NCBI GenBank assembly: GCA_041660405.1 | Contig: JBAZWL010000003.1 | Location: forward strand, 177,447-241,446 | DNA: 64,000 nt | Direction of reading: 5' to 3' | DNA from: Taibaiella sp041660405 | GTDB taxonomy: Bacteria > Bacteroidota > Bacteroidia > Chitinophagales > Chitinophagaceae | In this document: one piece after another, positions 32,267 to 41,373 of the stretch | How the letters are laid out: every line of letters begins with the position of its first letter | Position numbering within the stretch: the first letter of the stretch is position 1 | Position numbers and translations under genes: made by a program | The notes under the pieces: generated by a model | Databases searched by the model: none | What the model was told of the DNA's origin: nothing | Seen by the model: the letters and a program-made list of their open reading frames with translations, nothing else

Positions 32267-34714
32267 TTATTGTTTGTTCATTTTCCGTACATACATTTTC
32301 AGGTAACTACACTCTTCAAACAATATTTTAAAGGTTTTTGTTTGATTGTAATCTTTATTTAATTGAAGAAAATAAGGACTTTGTAAATTGTAGGTGTAAT
32401 ACGCATCATTAGCCGCAGGATCATAGAAGTATTCCTTAACAATAGGCGCATTTTTCTGCCAGCATTTGGATAACATGAAAAGGCATTTTGCTTTTAATTC
32501 TTTATCTGTGGCCTTATCAAAAGCGAGTTGGTAATAAGTACTTGCTTCTTTCGCACTATAATAATTACGGTATTCCGGCAATAGTTTTTCTCTCACAGTA
32601 TCTGCATAATAGGCCAATCCATCCGACCCGCTACGGGAATACATGGCTGCGCCCCAGCTTAATCCGTAATAAGTCATGCTATACAACCCATTAGCATATT
32701 TATATATCTGCTCGGCACTGCTTTTGCTGATATTTTGCTGTAATTCAAGCATTTGCTTTGCGAATGCGAGCTTATCCGAAACCATTATAGTGTCCTTTGG
32801 TTCCTGTGTGTCTATCCATCTTTCCGCAAAAGGATCCTGGAAACTATATTTGGTTAAGCCTTCTTTGGGTACATTTTTAAGAATATCTACTGCTTTTGCA
32901 AAATCAAGTTGGCGTATATACCGGGTGCCGATATACATATCCAACGCCCCTTTCTGGTAAGGCTCGTATTTCACCAGGAAAGATTCATAAGCAGATTTCT
33001 TTGCACTCTTTATCCAGTCTTTCATAGTAATGATCTGTGCAGTAGTTACTTGTTCCAGCTCTACAGAAGAGCCCGGATCTACATAGTAAAAACCACTTTC
33101 ACTATTAAAGCCAGTAGTACCTCTGGCAATACAAAGCAATGCCTTCATAGTGTCTTGCTGTTTCATATACACATTGGGCAATACCACAGTCATTAAGTTG
33201 CGATAGGTAATAGAGAAGCGGTTGTCTTTATCCGCCCTTTGTTCCAGCCATTGCAGTGAAGGCAATATTTTTGCTTCTGTTGCAGCATCTAACTTTTGAT
33301 TTTTATTGATGGTGAGCAAAAGCTGTTCGATGTGAAGCATGTCTTTTACTTTGCCTTGTGGGTTCATCTTTTCGGCTTTGGCAATCCAGGCTTCGCAGTT
33401 TTTCCAGTCTTGTTGAATAAAATAGAGATAAGCTACAGATAAAGGCCAGAAAGCGGGATCGGTTGTCTTGTTTTCTTCGGAAATCCTGGTTCCAAAAGAA
33501 ATAAGCGCTTTAAGATTTTGCTCATTTTCTACACGAAGTTTACGCGATTCTGCAGTTTCTTCAGGATTATAATTATAATAATAGTTTGAATAAGTATAAT
33601 AGTAGTTCTTAAACCCCCGGTTTCTATTCAATGCAGGAGAAAGTACATTCATCTCCAGCTTATTAATCTCGCGGGTCATTACCACATCCAACCCTTTCAC
33701 CTTAGGATCAAGCGCGTAGGCTTCTTTCATCAAGGGCAGGCCATCATTATATTCATGCAGGGCATCCATTACGGAGATCACTGCTTTTTGCTCATTGCTT
33801 TTTGTTAGTGCCAAAACAGTTTTCCGGGAAGCTGTTGGTCCATTTTCAGCTTCCCCATGATTACTAAAACACCAATCGTAACTTACATAATTGGACATTT
33901 TATTATCATCGGTACCATTAAAAGCAAGCGAGTAGAGATAAGCCGCAGTGTTGTAATCGCCTGTTTTGTAAAATGCCCCGGCCTTAATACTAAGGCAACG
34001 GTAATACATGATATTATCTGCTGTTTTATCACCAACAAGCTCTTTGTATAAATAAAAAGTGCGTTGATAATCTTCACTATAAAAAGCCAAGCGCAATACC
34101 TGGTAGGCATAGCGCCATTTGAAGAAATCTTTTTTAGCAGCTTTCCACAATTGTAATCCGCCTTTTAAAGAACCTGTCATTGCGGTAACATCTCTTTTAG
34201 GCGTTTCCCAATCTGATGATGATCCGGCATGGGGCTGGCATTTTTTTGCAAACATCAGGTAACCCAATGCTTCCAGGTCTTTATCTTGCAAAAACCATTG
34301 TGTCATACCGTTCTTCTGTACAGAATCAGGAAGTTGCAGTGCTTTTCCTTTTTCGATATGATAGTAAAGATTGCTCAACTGTTCATAAGAATACTTATAC
34401 ACGAATTCCTGTGCATCCTTCGGCTGGAACTTATTGTTAGCAAAGGTTTGCCATTCTTTAAGGTTCTGGTCTTCATCTGGAGTATGGGTTTGTTCCTCCC
34501 AACCCCAACCAGAAACTCCATAATATTGATAGTTGGCAACAAATGAAAACGGCATATAGGCCGCAGATCCAGCTGTATTATTATGAAAGAAAGAAGTGTA
34601 ATAATCGTAAGGATCTTCGCCACCACCACAGGCAGTTACAATTTGTTCCAGGCAAAGGCTTCCTGCAATAACCAGGAATATAGAAACGTTCTTAAGCCAA
34701 TTCATATTTTTCAC
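32267..34714 (-). CDS. Large lipoprotein with helical repeats, unknown function
   Basis: 815 residues. The N-terminus is a lipoprotein signal with the lipobox ending in IVTAC (about residue 29), so it should be membrane-anchored outside the cytoplasm. The rest is largely helical and Tyr-rich. TPR-like helix pairs can be picked out, for instance AFYKTGDYNTAAYLYSLAFNG (about 250-270), WKNCEAWIAKAEKMNPQ and ASTYYQLAFDKATDKELKAK near the C-terminus. No catalytic motif is seen. TPR-rich lipoproteins often scaffold envelope complexes, but this one cannot be assigned. Confidence 0.75.
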   Translation of the reverse strand: MKNMNWLKNVSIFLVIAGSLCLEQIVTACGGGEDPYDYYTSFFHNNTAGSAAYMPFSFVANYQYYGVSGWGWEEQTHTPDEDQNLKEWQTFANNKFQPKDAQEFVYKYSYEQLSNLYYHIEKGKALQLPDSVQKNGMTQWFLQDKDLEALGYLMFAKKCQPHAGSSSDWETPKRDVTAMTGSLKGGLQLWKAAKKDFFKWRYAYQVLRLAFYSEDYQRTFYLYKELVGDKTADNIMYYRCLSIKAGAFYKTGDYNTAAYLYSLAFNGTDDNKMSNYVSYDWCFSNHGEAENGPTASRKTVLALTKSNEQKAVISVMDALHEYNDGLPLMKEAYALDPKVKGLDVVMTREINKLEMNVLSPALNRNRGFKNYYYTYSNYYYNYNPEETAESRKLRVENEQNLKALISFGTRISEENKTTDPAFWPLSVAYLYFIQQDWKNCEAWIAKAEKMNPQGKVKDMLHIEQLLLTINKNQKLDAATEAKILPSLQWLEQRADKDNRFSITYRNLMTVVLPNVYMKQQDTMKALLCIARGTTGFNSESGFYYVDPGSSVELEQVTTAQIITMKDWIKSAKKSAYESFLVKYEPYQKGALDMYIGTRYIRQLDFAKAVDILKNVPKEGLTKYSFQDPFAERWIDTQEPKDTIMVSDKLAFAKQMLELQQNISKSSAEQIYKYANGLYSMTYYGLSWGAAMYSRSGSDGLAYYADTVREKLLPEYRNYYSAKEASTYYQLAFDKATDKELKAKCLFMLSKCWQKNAPIVKEYFYDPAANDAYYTYNLQSPYFLQLNKDYNQTKTFKILFEECSYLKMYVRKMNKQ

Positions 34715-34764
34715 AAAGGATGTTTAATGTAAGTTTATAGCCGGATATACACCAGCTATTTCCG

Positions 34765-34772
34765 TACTTTTG
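34765..34772 (+). promoter_or_regulatory. -7 promoter element of the DegT gene
   Basis: TACTTTTG followed by CAGCC, 29 bases before the ATG at 34801. Confidence 0.55.
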
Positions 34773-34800
34773 CAGCCACAAAATAAAACAATTAATAAGT

Positions 34801-35991
34801 ATGCCCGGTTTTGAATTTTTCGGTGAAGAAGAAAGAAATGAGGTGAACCAAGTATTGGAAACAGGAATTATGATGCGCTATGGTTTTGATGCGCAACGTA
34901 AAGGAATATGGAAGGCCAAAGAGCTGGAGCAAGCGCTTTGTGATAAGCTTTCTGTACAATATGCACAACTAACCTCCAGTGGTACTTCCGCATTAACTAC
35001 AGCAATGGCTGCTCTTGGCCTGGGTGCGGGCGATGAGATCATTATGCCTGCTTTTACTTTTGTAGCCAGTTTTGAATCGGTATTCTCTGTAGGCGCTATA
35101 CCCGTATTGGTTGATATTGATGATACGCTTACCCTTGATCCAAAAGCGGTCGAAGCAGCGATCACACCAAAAACCAAAGCGATAATGCCGGTGCATATGT
35201 GCGGCTCTATGGCCGATCTGGATGCACTTAAAGCTATTTGTGAAAAACATAAGCTTATACTTTTGGAAGATGCCTGCCAATCTTTTGGTGGTACTTATAA
35301 AGGCAAAGCACTAGGTACAATCGGCGATGCTGGAACGTTCTCTTTCGATTTTGTAAAAACAATTACCTGCGCTGAAGGTGGCGGTATTGTAACGAACAAT
35401 AAAGAAGTTTATATAAAATCAGATGCTTTTAGCGATCATGGTCATGACCATCTTGGTGTAGACCGTGGGGCTGATCTTCACCCTTACATCGGGTACAATT
35501 ATAGAATCTCTGAATTGCACGCAGCAGTAGGACTTGCACAGTTACGTAAACTGGATCAGTTCCTGGCTATTCAGCGTAGCACCAAAAAAATATTTAAAGA
35601 TGCATTGGCTACTATACCAGAAGTAAGTTTCCGTCGTCTTCCTGATGAAAGTGGTGACAGCGCTACGTTCCTTTGCTTTTTTCTGCCGGATGAAGATATT
35701 GCCCGCAAAGCATCAGCCAATCTTAAAGCTTCGGGTATTGTCAACTTTTATTACTTCGATAATAACTGGCATTATATCCGCAACTGGGAACATTTTAAGC
35801 AAAGCCGCTCTATAAGCCGCTTCAGCCAGGAATTGGAAACTGCTATGAAAGTATATGCTACTAAAGAATTTCCAGCATCTGATGCGCTGATCAAGCGTTG
35901 CATTTGTACACCAATCAATCTTTCCTGGAGCGAAGCAGAAATTAAAGAAAGAACCGAAAAATTAGTAACGGCAGTAAAAACTGCATTGTAA
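34801..35991 (+). CDS. DegT/DnrJ/EryC1/StrS-family PLP-dependent aminotransferase
   Basis: 396 residues. The PLP-binding lysine is K186 in FSFDFVKTITCAEGGGIV. Other fold marks are TSSGTSALTTAMAALGLG (PLP phosphate loop), EIIMPAFTFVAS and LLEDACQSFGGTY (Asp that contacts the pyridine nitrogen). Family members make amino-sugars for lipopolysaccharide or antibiotics by transamination of keto-sugars. No other sugar-nucleotide genes are nearby, so its substrate is open. The C-terminal part (NFYYFDNNWHYIRNWEHF) is less typical and may shape a different substrate pocket. Confidence 0.88.
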   Translation: MPGFEFFGEEERNEVNQVLETGIMMRYGFDAQRKGIWKAKELEQALCDKLSVQYAQLTSSGTSALTTAMAALGLGAGDEIIMPAFTFVASFESVFSVGAIPVLVDIDDTLTLDPKAVEAAITPKTKAIMPVHMCGSMADLDALKAICEKHKLILLEDACQSFGGTYKGKALGTIGDAGTFSFDFVKTITCAEGGGIVTNNKEVYIKSDAFSDHGHDHLGVDRGADLHPYIGYNYRISELHAAVGLAQLRKLDQFLAIQRSTKKIFKDALATIPEVSFRRLPDESGDSATFLCFFLPDEDIARKASANLKASGIVNFYYFDNNWHYIRNWEHFKQSRSISRFSQELETAMKVYATKEFPASDALIKRCICTPINLSWSEAEIKERTEKLVTAVKTAL

Positions 35992-36048
35992 TTGATTGAA
36001 AGAAATTTAACAGCACAAGCTTAGAATTGTGAAAGCATAAAAATATAA

Positions 36049-36819
36049 ATGGCACTAACACTTAAAAAAAGCCTGGGACAACATTTTTTGCATGATGAAA
36101 ACATGTGCAAGAATATTGTGGCACAGGTAAACCGCAAGCCCGGTCTGCATTTGCTGGAAATAGGGCCAGGTGGCGGTGCTATTACCAAGTACCTGTTGCA
36201 ATGGGAAGATACCGATTACAAAGCCATTGAAGTAGACGATGAAAAAGTAGAATACCTGCCAAAAGCATTTCCAGCTATTGCAGGTAAGTTGATCCATATG
36301 GATTTCTTGAAAGCTTCCGTTCCATTTGAAGATCACTTTTCAGTCATCGGTAATTTCCCTTACAATATTTCTTCGCAGATTCTTTTTAAGATCCTGGATT
36401 GGGAAACACAGGTCGATGAAGTGATCGGGATGTTTCAGAAAGAAGTAGCACAAAGGGTTGCAGCCAAAGAAGGGAGCAAGACTTATGGTATTTTGAGTGT
36501 ATTGATACAAGCATTTTTCAAAGTGGAATATTTATTTGATGTTCATCCTAAATGTTTCAATCCACCACCGAAAGTGATGTCCGGAATTTTGAAGCTAACC
36601 AATACTCAAAATCCATTTGGCATCCAGGATAAGAAAACTTTTTTGCGTATCGTAAAAGCCGCTTTTAACCAAAGAAGGAAAATGTTACGCAATGCATTAA
36701 AGGGTGTTTTTACCCCGGAAATGCTGGAACAGGATATATTTACTAAAAGAGCAGAACAGTTGTCTGTAGAAGATTTTGTAGGATTGTATAAAAGTTATTT
36801 AAGCCAAAAGCATGACTAA
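36049..36819 (+). CDS. rsmA: 16S rRNA dimethyladenosine transferase
   Basis: 256 residues (also called KsgA). The order of motifs fits: KKSLGQHFLHDENMCKNIV at the start, LLEIGPGGGAITKYL for SAM, and VIGNFPYNISSQILFKI (NFPYN in place of NLPYN) for the target adenine. It dimethylates two adjacent adenines near the 3' end of 16S rRNA. It overlaps the next gene by eight bases, so the two are coupled. Confidence 0.96.
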   Translation: MALTLKKSLGQHFLHDENMCKNIVAQVNRKPGLHLLEIGPGGGAITKYLLQWEDTDYKAIEVDDEKVEYLPKAFPAIAGKLIHMDFLKASVPFEDHFSVIGNFPYNISSQILFKILDWETQVDEVIGMFQKEVAQRVAAKEGSKTYGILSVLIQAFFKVEYLFDVHPKCFNPPPKVMSGILKLTNTQNPFGIQDKKTFLRIVKAAFNQRRKMLRNALKGVFTPEMLEQDIFTKRAEQLSVEDFVGLYKSYLSQKHD

Positions 36820-37750
36820 AAAAGTATTGATCGTAGCGCCGGTACATGAAGTGTTGCTTCAGGAGCTGGGAAATATGGGTTACACCTACGATCAGTTTGA
36901 AGAGATTACACCTGAAAAAGCACTTGAGATTATATCTGATTACGAAGGTGTGATAACTTCTACCCGTTTGCAGATTGATAGAGGTTTTATGGATAGGGCT
37001 ACTCTATTGAAATGGGTAGGCCGTATGGGTTCCGGTATGGAAGTGATTGATGTTCCTTATGCAACGCAAAAGGGCATCCTTTGTTTCAGCAGTCCTGAAG
37101 GGAATGCCAATGCCGTGGCAGAGCAAGCTTTGGGCATGTTACTGGCTTTACAGCATAAAATTTTTAGTGCTCATGTAGAAATGCAACAAGGGTTGTGGTT
37201 GCGCGAGGAAAACCGTGGTGTAGAAATAGAAGGACTTACGGCCGGCATCATAGGATACGGAAATAACGGGAAAGCCTTCGCCCAAAAGTTGAAAGCTATG
37301 CAGGTAAAAGTGCTGGCTATTGATAAATATAAAACCGGCTATGCAGAAGAAGGAATAGAAGAATGCACTGATCTTGAACGAATTTATAGCGAAGCAGATA
37401 TTATCAGTTTCCATTTACCACTTACAGAAGAAACCAGGCATTATTTCAATAGTGTTTTCCTGGAAGGTATGCAACGTCCGTTTGTGTTACTCAATTTATC
37501 CCGGGGCGGAATTGTATCGCAACAAAGTCTTTATAACGGACTTAAAAGTGGAAAAATAAAAGGTGCTGCGCTGGATGTATGGGAGACAGAACCTGTGGAA
37601 AAAATGAAGGACGAAATGAAAGCAATATACAAGGAATTGATAACCATGCCCAATTTTATAGGAACGCCACATATTGGAGGTTATACCGTTCAGGCATTAT
37701 ATAAAATGAGCTATTTTTTAATTCAAAAAATCAAAAATACGCTCCATTAA
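36812..37750 (+). CDS. D-isomer-specific 2-hydroxyacid dehydrogenase
   Basis: 312 residues. The NAD loop is GIIGYGNNGKAFAQKL (about 148-163). The three catalytic residues of the family are present: Arg in LLNLSRGGIV, Glu in DVWETEP and His in GTPHIGGYT. It resembles phosphoglycerate dehydrogenase or glyoxylate reductase, without a C-terminal ACT domain. Which 2-hydroxyacid it oxidises is unknown. Its start overlaps rsmA. Confidence 0.9.
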   Translation: MTKKVLIVAPVHEVLLQELGNMGYTYDQFEEITPEKALEIISDYEGVITSTRLQIDRGFMDRATLLKWVGRMGSGMEVIDVPYATQKGILCFSSPEGNANAVAEQALGMLLALQHKIFSAHVEMQQGLWLREENRGVEIEGLTAGIIGYGNNGKAFAQKLKAMQVKVLAIDKYKTGYAEEGIEECTDLERIYSEADIISFHLPLTEETRHYFNSVFLEGMQRPFVLLNLSRGGIVSQQSLYNGLKSGKIKGAALDVWETEPVEKMKDEMKAIYKELITMPNFIGTPHIGGYTVQALYKMSYFLIQKIKNTLH

Positions 37751-37766
37751 GGATATTCTGGTCATT

Positions 37767-37797
37767 TTGGAAAATACAAAGTAATTACTTACCTTTG
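37767..37797 (+). promoter_or_regulatory. Promoter of greA
   Basis: TTG at 37767-37769, a 20-base spacer, and TACCTTTG at 37790-37797. Transcription would start near 37803, giving a leader of about 70 bases. Confidence 0.75.
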
Positions 37798-37804
37798 AAA
37801 GGCT

Positions 37805-37837
37805 CATGCAACGCACCCATACCGGGTGCGTTGCATG
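37805..37837 (+). terminator. Terminator-like hairpin at the start of the greA leader
   Basis: CATGCAACGCACCC-ATACC-GGGTGCGTTGCATG followed by TTTTCTTTT. It lies just after the predicted start site of the greA promoter, so it could stop most greA transcripts early (attenuation) as well as end transcripts from the upstream dehydrogenase gene. Confidence 0.85.
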
Positions 37838-37873
37838 TTTTCTTTTACTATCAACTAAATATAATTATACGAC

Positions 37874-38347
37874 ATGGCAGATATAAACTATGTTACGAAA
37901 GAGACCCTGGAACATATGAGGGAGGAGCTTACGCAACTGAAAACTGCAGGACGCGCTGAAATAGCAAGAGCTATTGCCGAAGCAAGAGAAAAAGGTGACC
38001 TTAAAGAGAATGCGGAATATGATGCAGCCAAAGAAGCGCAAGGCCATCATGAAGCTAAAATAGCACAGCTGGAAACAGCCGTGATCAATTCAAGGATCAT
38101 TGATATACGGGATATAGATACGAGTAAAGTATCCATTTTAAGTAAGGTGAAGATCACAAACACAAAGACAAAGAAATCCTTTGAATACCAGATCGTTTCT
38201 GAAACAGAAGCCGACCTTAAATCCGGTAAAATATCTGTAGGCTCCCCGATTGCCAAAGGCTTGCTGGGCAAAGCAGTAGGCGAAACAGCAGAGATTGTTG
38301 CCCCTTCCGGAACGATGAAATTTAAAATTGAATCGATCAGTATTTAA
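37874..38347 (+). CDS. greA: Transcription elongation factor GreA
   Basis: 157 residues, standard length. The N-terminal coiled coil carries the acidic tip (AREKGDLKENAEYDAAKEAQ, about 38-57) that enters the RNA polymerase secondary channel; the C-terminal FKBP-like domain ends in GSPIAKGLLGKAVGETAEI. GreA rescues backtracked polymerase by transcript cleavage. The gene is alone between its leader hairpin and a strong terminator. Confidence 0.97.
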   Translation: MADINYVTKETLEHMREELTQLKTAGRAEIARAIAEAREKGDLKENAEYDAAKEAQGHHEAKIAQLETAVINSRIIDIRDIDTSKVSILSKVKITNTKTKKSFEYQIVSETEADLKSGKISVGSPIAKGLLGKAVGETAEIVAPSGTMKFKIESISI

Positions 38348-38370
38348 GCTGATCTGACAATAATATTGCA

Positions 38371-38409
38371 AAACAGGTCGGTGATCCTTCAAGGATCACC
38401 GACCTGTTT
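38371..38409 (+). terminator. Terminator of greA
   Basis: A 19-bp perfect stem (AAACAGGTCGGTGATCCTT and complement) around one base, ending in TTT. Confidence 0.88.
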
Positions 38410-38429
38410 CTATAAAAGGAATTGTCTCT

Positions 38430-38437
38430 TATCTTTG
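38430..38437 (+). promoter_or_regulatory. -7 promoter element of the HIT gene
   Basis: TATCTTTG, 42 bases before the ATG. No good -33 match. Confidence 0.5.
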
Positions 38438-38478
38438 GTTGTAAATACAACCTAAAATTATACAATTAACATCTGATT

Positions 38479-38868
38479 ATGACTATATTTTCAAAGATCA
38501 TTGCAGGAGAAATTCCTTCTTATAAAATTGCAGAAACCGATCGTTTTTTCGCCTTTCTTGATATTTCACCTTTGGTGGAAGGCCATGTACTTGTCGTGCC
38601 TAAAATTGAAGTGGATAAGATATTTGATCTTGAAGACAGTTATTTATCTGAAGGCATTCTTTTTGCAAAAAAAATAGGGAAAGCCATTGAAAAGGCATTT
38701 GATTGTAAACGTTGCGGTGTCAGTGTAATAGGCCTGGAAGTGCCACATGCACATATTCATCTCATGCCCATTTCAAAGCCAAGAGACATGAATTTTGCCA
38801 ATCCTACATTGGAATTGAGCGATGAACAGTTTAAGTCCGTTCAGCAGAAAATAATAGCAGCACTGTAG
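38479..38868 (+). CDS. HIT-family nucleotide-binding protein
   Basis: 129 residues. The histidine triad is PHAHIHLMP (about 93-101), and the start (TIFSKIIAGEIPSYKIAET) is typical of the Hint/HinT branch. These enzymes hydrolyse AMP-lysine, AMP-amine or related adenylated compounds in the cytoplasm. The neighbouring greA has no known link. Confidence 0.93.
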   Translation: MTIFSKIIAGEIPSYKIAETDRFFAFLDISPLVEGHVLVVPKIEVDKIFDLEDSYLSEGILFAKKIGKAIEKAFDCKRCGVSVIGLEVPHAHIHLMPISKPRDMNFANPTLELSDEQFKSVQQKIIAAL

Positions 38869-38901
38869 AACCCTATAAGGGTTTAAAACCCTTATAGGGT
38901 T
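38869..38901. repeat. 33-bp perfect palindrome, copy 2
   Basis: AACCCTATAAGGGTTT and complement around one A, directly after the HIT stop codon. The core CCCTATAAGGGTTT is shared with 11002-11034. It may also work as a bidirectional terminator between the HIT gene and pnuC. Confidence 0.75.
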
Positions 38902-38915
38902 AAGTAGGCAAGCTA

Positions 38916-39575
38916 TTATTGCCCAGCCATAAATGAAAATTCATTCTTCTGCTCAAGTTCTGTCTGCGCTTCTTTTCTCATAATCTTTTTCCAGCGGAAA
39001 TAACCCATAACAGCCACTATAAACAGGAATAAGGTAAGCAACGCATTTAAAGGCAAATGTTTATAGAACAACAGCGGTATAGCAACAATATTGGAAATAT
39101 TGAGCAATACCCAGTTTTCCAGCTTACGCTTAGCCAGCAACCACATACCTGCCCAGGCAGTAGCAGCAACGAAGGAATCCATAACAGGTACAGTGGAATC
39201 AGTGTATTTTGTCAAGGTGAAATAGAAGATCGTAAAGGCAAGAATACAAATACCTGCTACAATCGCCCATTCCCGCTTATTGCAGGTTGAAATGGGCAAA
39301 TGATCGGCAGTTTTCGTCCGCTGGACCCATTTGTACCAGCCATAAATGCTCATAACCAGGTAATAAACACTCAAAACAGATTCCGCATAAAGCCCCGCGC
39401 TGCTCATCAACCAGATGGAAAGCGCACAGGCAATGATGCCGGCAGGGTAAAGCAGGATGTTATTCCGGTAAGACAACAGAACCTCTGTTACCCCGAAAGC
39501 CACTGCTATAATTTGAAGTGCTGAAATCATCTGCCATTCGTTGGCAATGTATTCTGTAATAATAGCCCAATTCAT
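38916..39575 (-). CDS. pnuC: Nicotinamide riboside transporter PnuC
   Basis: 219 residues from the ATG at 39575; an ATG five codons upstream is also open. Seven hydrophobic segments, with the family marks YGWYKW (about 80) and the ENWVLLNISNIVAIPLL region in the later helices. PnuC facilitates uptake of nicotinamide riboside, which is then trapped by phosphorylation for NAD synthesis. No NadR-like kinase is next to it and no NAD riboswitch was recognised upstream. Confidence 0.92.
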   Translation of the reverse strand: MNWAIITEYIANEWQMISALQIIAVAFGVTEVLLSYRNNILLYPAGIIACALSIWLMSSAGLYAESVLSVYYLVMSIYGWYKWVQRTKTADHLPISTCNKREWAIVAGICILAFTIFYFTLTKYTDSTVPVMDSFVAATAWAGMWLLAKRKLENWVLLNISNIVAIPLLFYKHLPLNALLTLFLFIVAVMGYFRWKKIMRKEAQTELEQKNEFSFMAGQ

Positions 39576-39654
39576 GCGGCGAAAATACATGGTTAAAGTT
39601 TCAAAAAGCTATGTTGGTATAACTTATCACAATCTTAACTACAGCTTAAATACG

Positions 39655-39662
39655 TACCTTTG
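39655..39662 (+). promoter_or_regulatory. -7 promoter element of clpX
   Basis: TACCTTTG followed by CAGATT, 28 bases before the ATG. The -33 match is weak. Confidence 0.6.
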
Positions 39663-39689
39663 CAGATTAAATAAGGAATTAAAGATTTC

Positions 39690-40934
39690 ATGGCAAAACA
39701 AAATAATTCGAGGAAGTGTTCTTTCTGCGGCAAAGCAGAGAGCCAGGCAGCCTTACTGATTACAGGTATTGAAGGCAATATCTGTGACGAATGTGCAGAG
39801 CAGGCACACCTTATGGTATCTGATGCCAGTGTTAAACAAAAAAACGCTTCTGCTAAATACGATGTAAACAAGCATAAAGTTTATAAACCCAAAGAGATCA
39901 AATCTTTTTTGGATCAATATATTATAGGCCAGGATGATGCGAAAAAGGTGATGGCTGTGGCCATGTATAACCACTACAAACGCCTGATGCACCCGATAAC
40001 TGATGATGTGGAAATTGAAAAGTCCAATATCATTATGGTAGGTGAAACCGGTACCGGTAAGACTTTATTGGCCAAAACAGTTGCCCGCATACTCCAGGTG
40101 CCTTTTGCTATAGCAGATGCTACTGTATTTACCCAGGCTGGTTATGTAGGGGAAGATGTGGAAAGTATTTTGTCCCGCTTGCTACAATCCTGCGATTACG
40201 ATGTTTCCGCGGCAGAAAAAGGGATTGTTTACATTGACGAAATAGATAAAATAGGCCGTAAGAGCGATAACCCATCTATTACCCGTGATGTAAGCGGTGA
40301 AGGGGTTCAGCAGGCTTTATTGAAGTTGCTGGAAGGCTCTGAAGTATTGGTACCACCGCAAGGCGGCCGTAAACATCCCGAACAAAAATTGATTAAAGTA
40401 AATACACAAAACATACTGTTTATCTGTGGTGGTGCATTTGAAGGTATCGATAAAATGATTGCGCGCCGTATGGAGTCATCTACTATTGGTTTCAAAAGTA
40501 CCGATCAGAAAGATAAGCTGGACCGTACTAATTTGCTGCAATATGTAAATCCCCAGGATCTACGCACATTTGGTTTGATCCCGGAATTGCTCGGTCGTTT
40601 GCCGGTAGTTACCTATCTCAATCCATTGGATAAGGATACTTTAAAGCGTATTCTTACGGAACCTAAAAATGCATTGATCCGCCAGTACAAACGTTTGTTT
40701 GAGTACGAAAACATTAAGTTGGAAATAGAAGATGCTGCTTTGGATTATATGGTAGATAAGGCATTTACCTACAAACTTGGTGGTCGTGGATTGAGAACAA
40801 TATGCGAAATGATTCTGACCGATGCCATGTTCGAACTGCCATCAGAAGAACATTCAGATGTATTCCATCTTACATTGGATTATGCTATGCAAAAGCTTGA
40901 AAGAGCCAAGCTCGAGTATATGAAAGCAGCGTAA
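39690..40934 (+). CDS. clpX: ATP-dependent Clp protease ATP-binding subunit ClpX
   Basis: 414 residues. The zinc-binding domain has C10, C13, C32 and C35. The AAA+ module follows with Walker A GETGTGKT (about 117-124), the pore loop in QAGYVGEDVES, Walker B IVYIDEIDKI, and RRMESSTIGF. It unfolds tagged proteins and passes them to ClpP. clpP is not adjacent, as it can be in other bacteria. A small helical protein gene follows by about 110 bases. Confidence 0.98.
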   Translation: MAKQNNSRKCSFCGKAESQAALLITGIEGNICDECAEQAHLMVSDASVKQKNASAKYDVNKHKVYKPKEIKSFLDQYIIGQDDAKKVMAVAMYNHYKRLMHPITDDVEIEKSNIIMVGETGTGKTLLAKTVARILQVPFAIADATVFTQAGYVGEDVESILSRLLQSCDYDVSAAEKGIVYIDEIDKIGRKSDNPSITRDVSGEGVQQALLKLLEGSEVLVPPQGGRKHPEQKLIKVNTQNILFICGGAFEGIDKMIARRMESSTIGFKSTDQKDKLDRTNLLQYVNPQDLRTFGLIPELLGRLPVVTYLNPLDKDTLKRILTEPKNALIRQYKRLFEYENIKLEIEDAALDYMVDKAFTYKLGGRGLRTICEMILTDAMFELPSEEHSDVFHLTLDYAMQKLERAKLEYMKAA

Positions 40935-41048
40935 GATTTGAGTATTAAGACATAAGTATCAAGATGCCGGATCGAAAATTTAAGAATAGAAACAACTTTT
41001 CAGTCTTGATTCGTGTATCTAATCATCTAAAATTTAAACCTCAAAATA

Positions 41049-41294
41049 ATGCAGGCACTTATCAATGAATTGGTAGAGAAAGCAAATCTATCACCTGAAG
41101 CAGCAGCAAAGGCTGTTGACGTAACTATCAGTTTCGTAAAGTCAAAATTACCTCCATTCCTTTCTGATAAAGTTGAAGACCTGATCAGCGGAAAGTTTGA
41201 TCTGGGTTCCATGTTAGGCGGTTTTGGTGGCGGAGCAGCTACTGAAGAAAGCCCTTTGGATAAACTGAACGGTATGTTCGGGGATAAAAAATAA
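41049..41294 (+). CDS. Small helical protein of unknown function
   Basis: 81 residues. Two or three amphipathic helices (MQALINELVEKANLSPEAAA, AVDVTISFVKSKLPPFLSD, KVEDLISGKFDLGSML) are followed by a flexible GGFGGGAATEES linker and a short tail. The pattern of a helical bundle plus Gly-rich end resembles small DUF937- or DUF2780-type proteins, but this assignment is weak. It has a good reading frame and a strong terminator after it, so it is probably real. It is expressed behind clpX or from a promoter in the AT-rich gap. Confidence 0.7.
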   Translation: MQALINELVEKANLSPEAAAKAVDVTISFVKSKLPPFLSDKVEDLISGKFDLGSMLGGFGGGAATEESPLDKLNGMFGDKK

Positions 41295-41322
41295 TATTTA
41301 TATTGAAGTTTATTGAAGAATT

Positions 41323-41355
41323 AAAGGAGTCAACTTTTCAAAAGTTGACTCCTTT
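41323..41355. terminator. Bidirectional terminator after the small protein gene
   Basis: AAAGGAGTCAACTTTT and its complement around one C, followed by T-runs on both strands. It separates two convergent genes. Confidence 0.88.
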
Positions 41356-41373
41356 TTTATGTAACGCCTAACC

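Noticed and set aside
39576..39689. A riboswitch or shared control between pnuC and clpX
   Set aside because: No conserved NAD-type fold or other known motif could be recognised; only a -7 element is evident.
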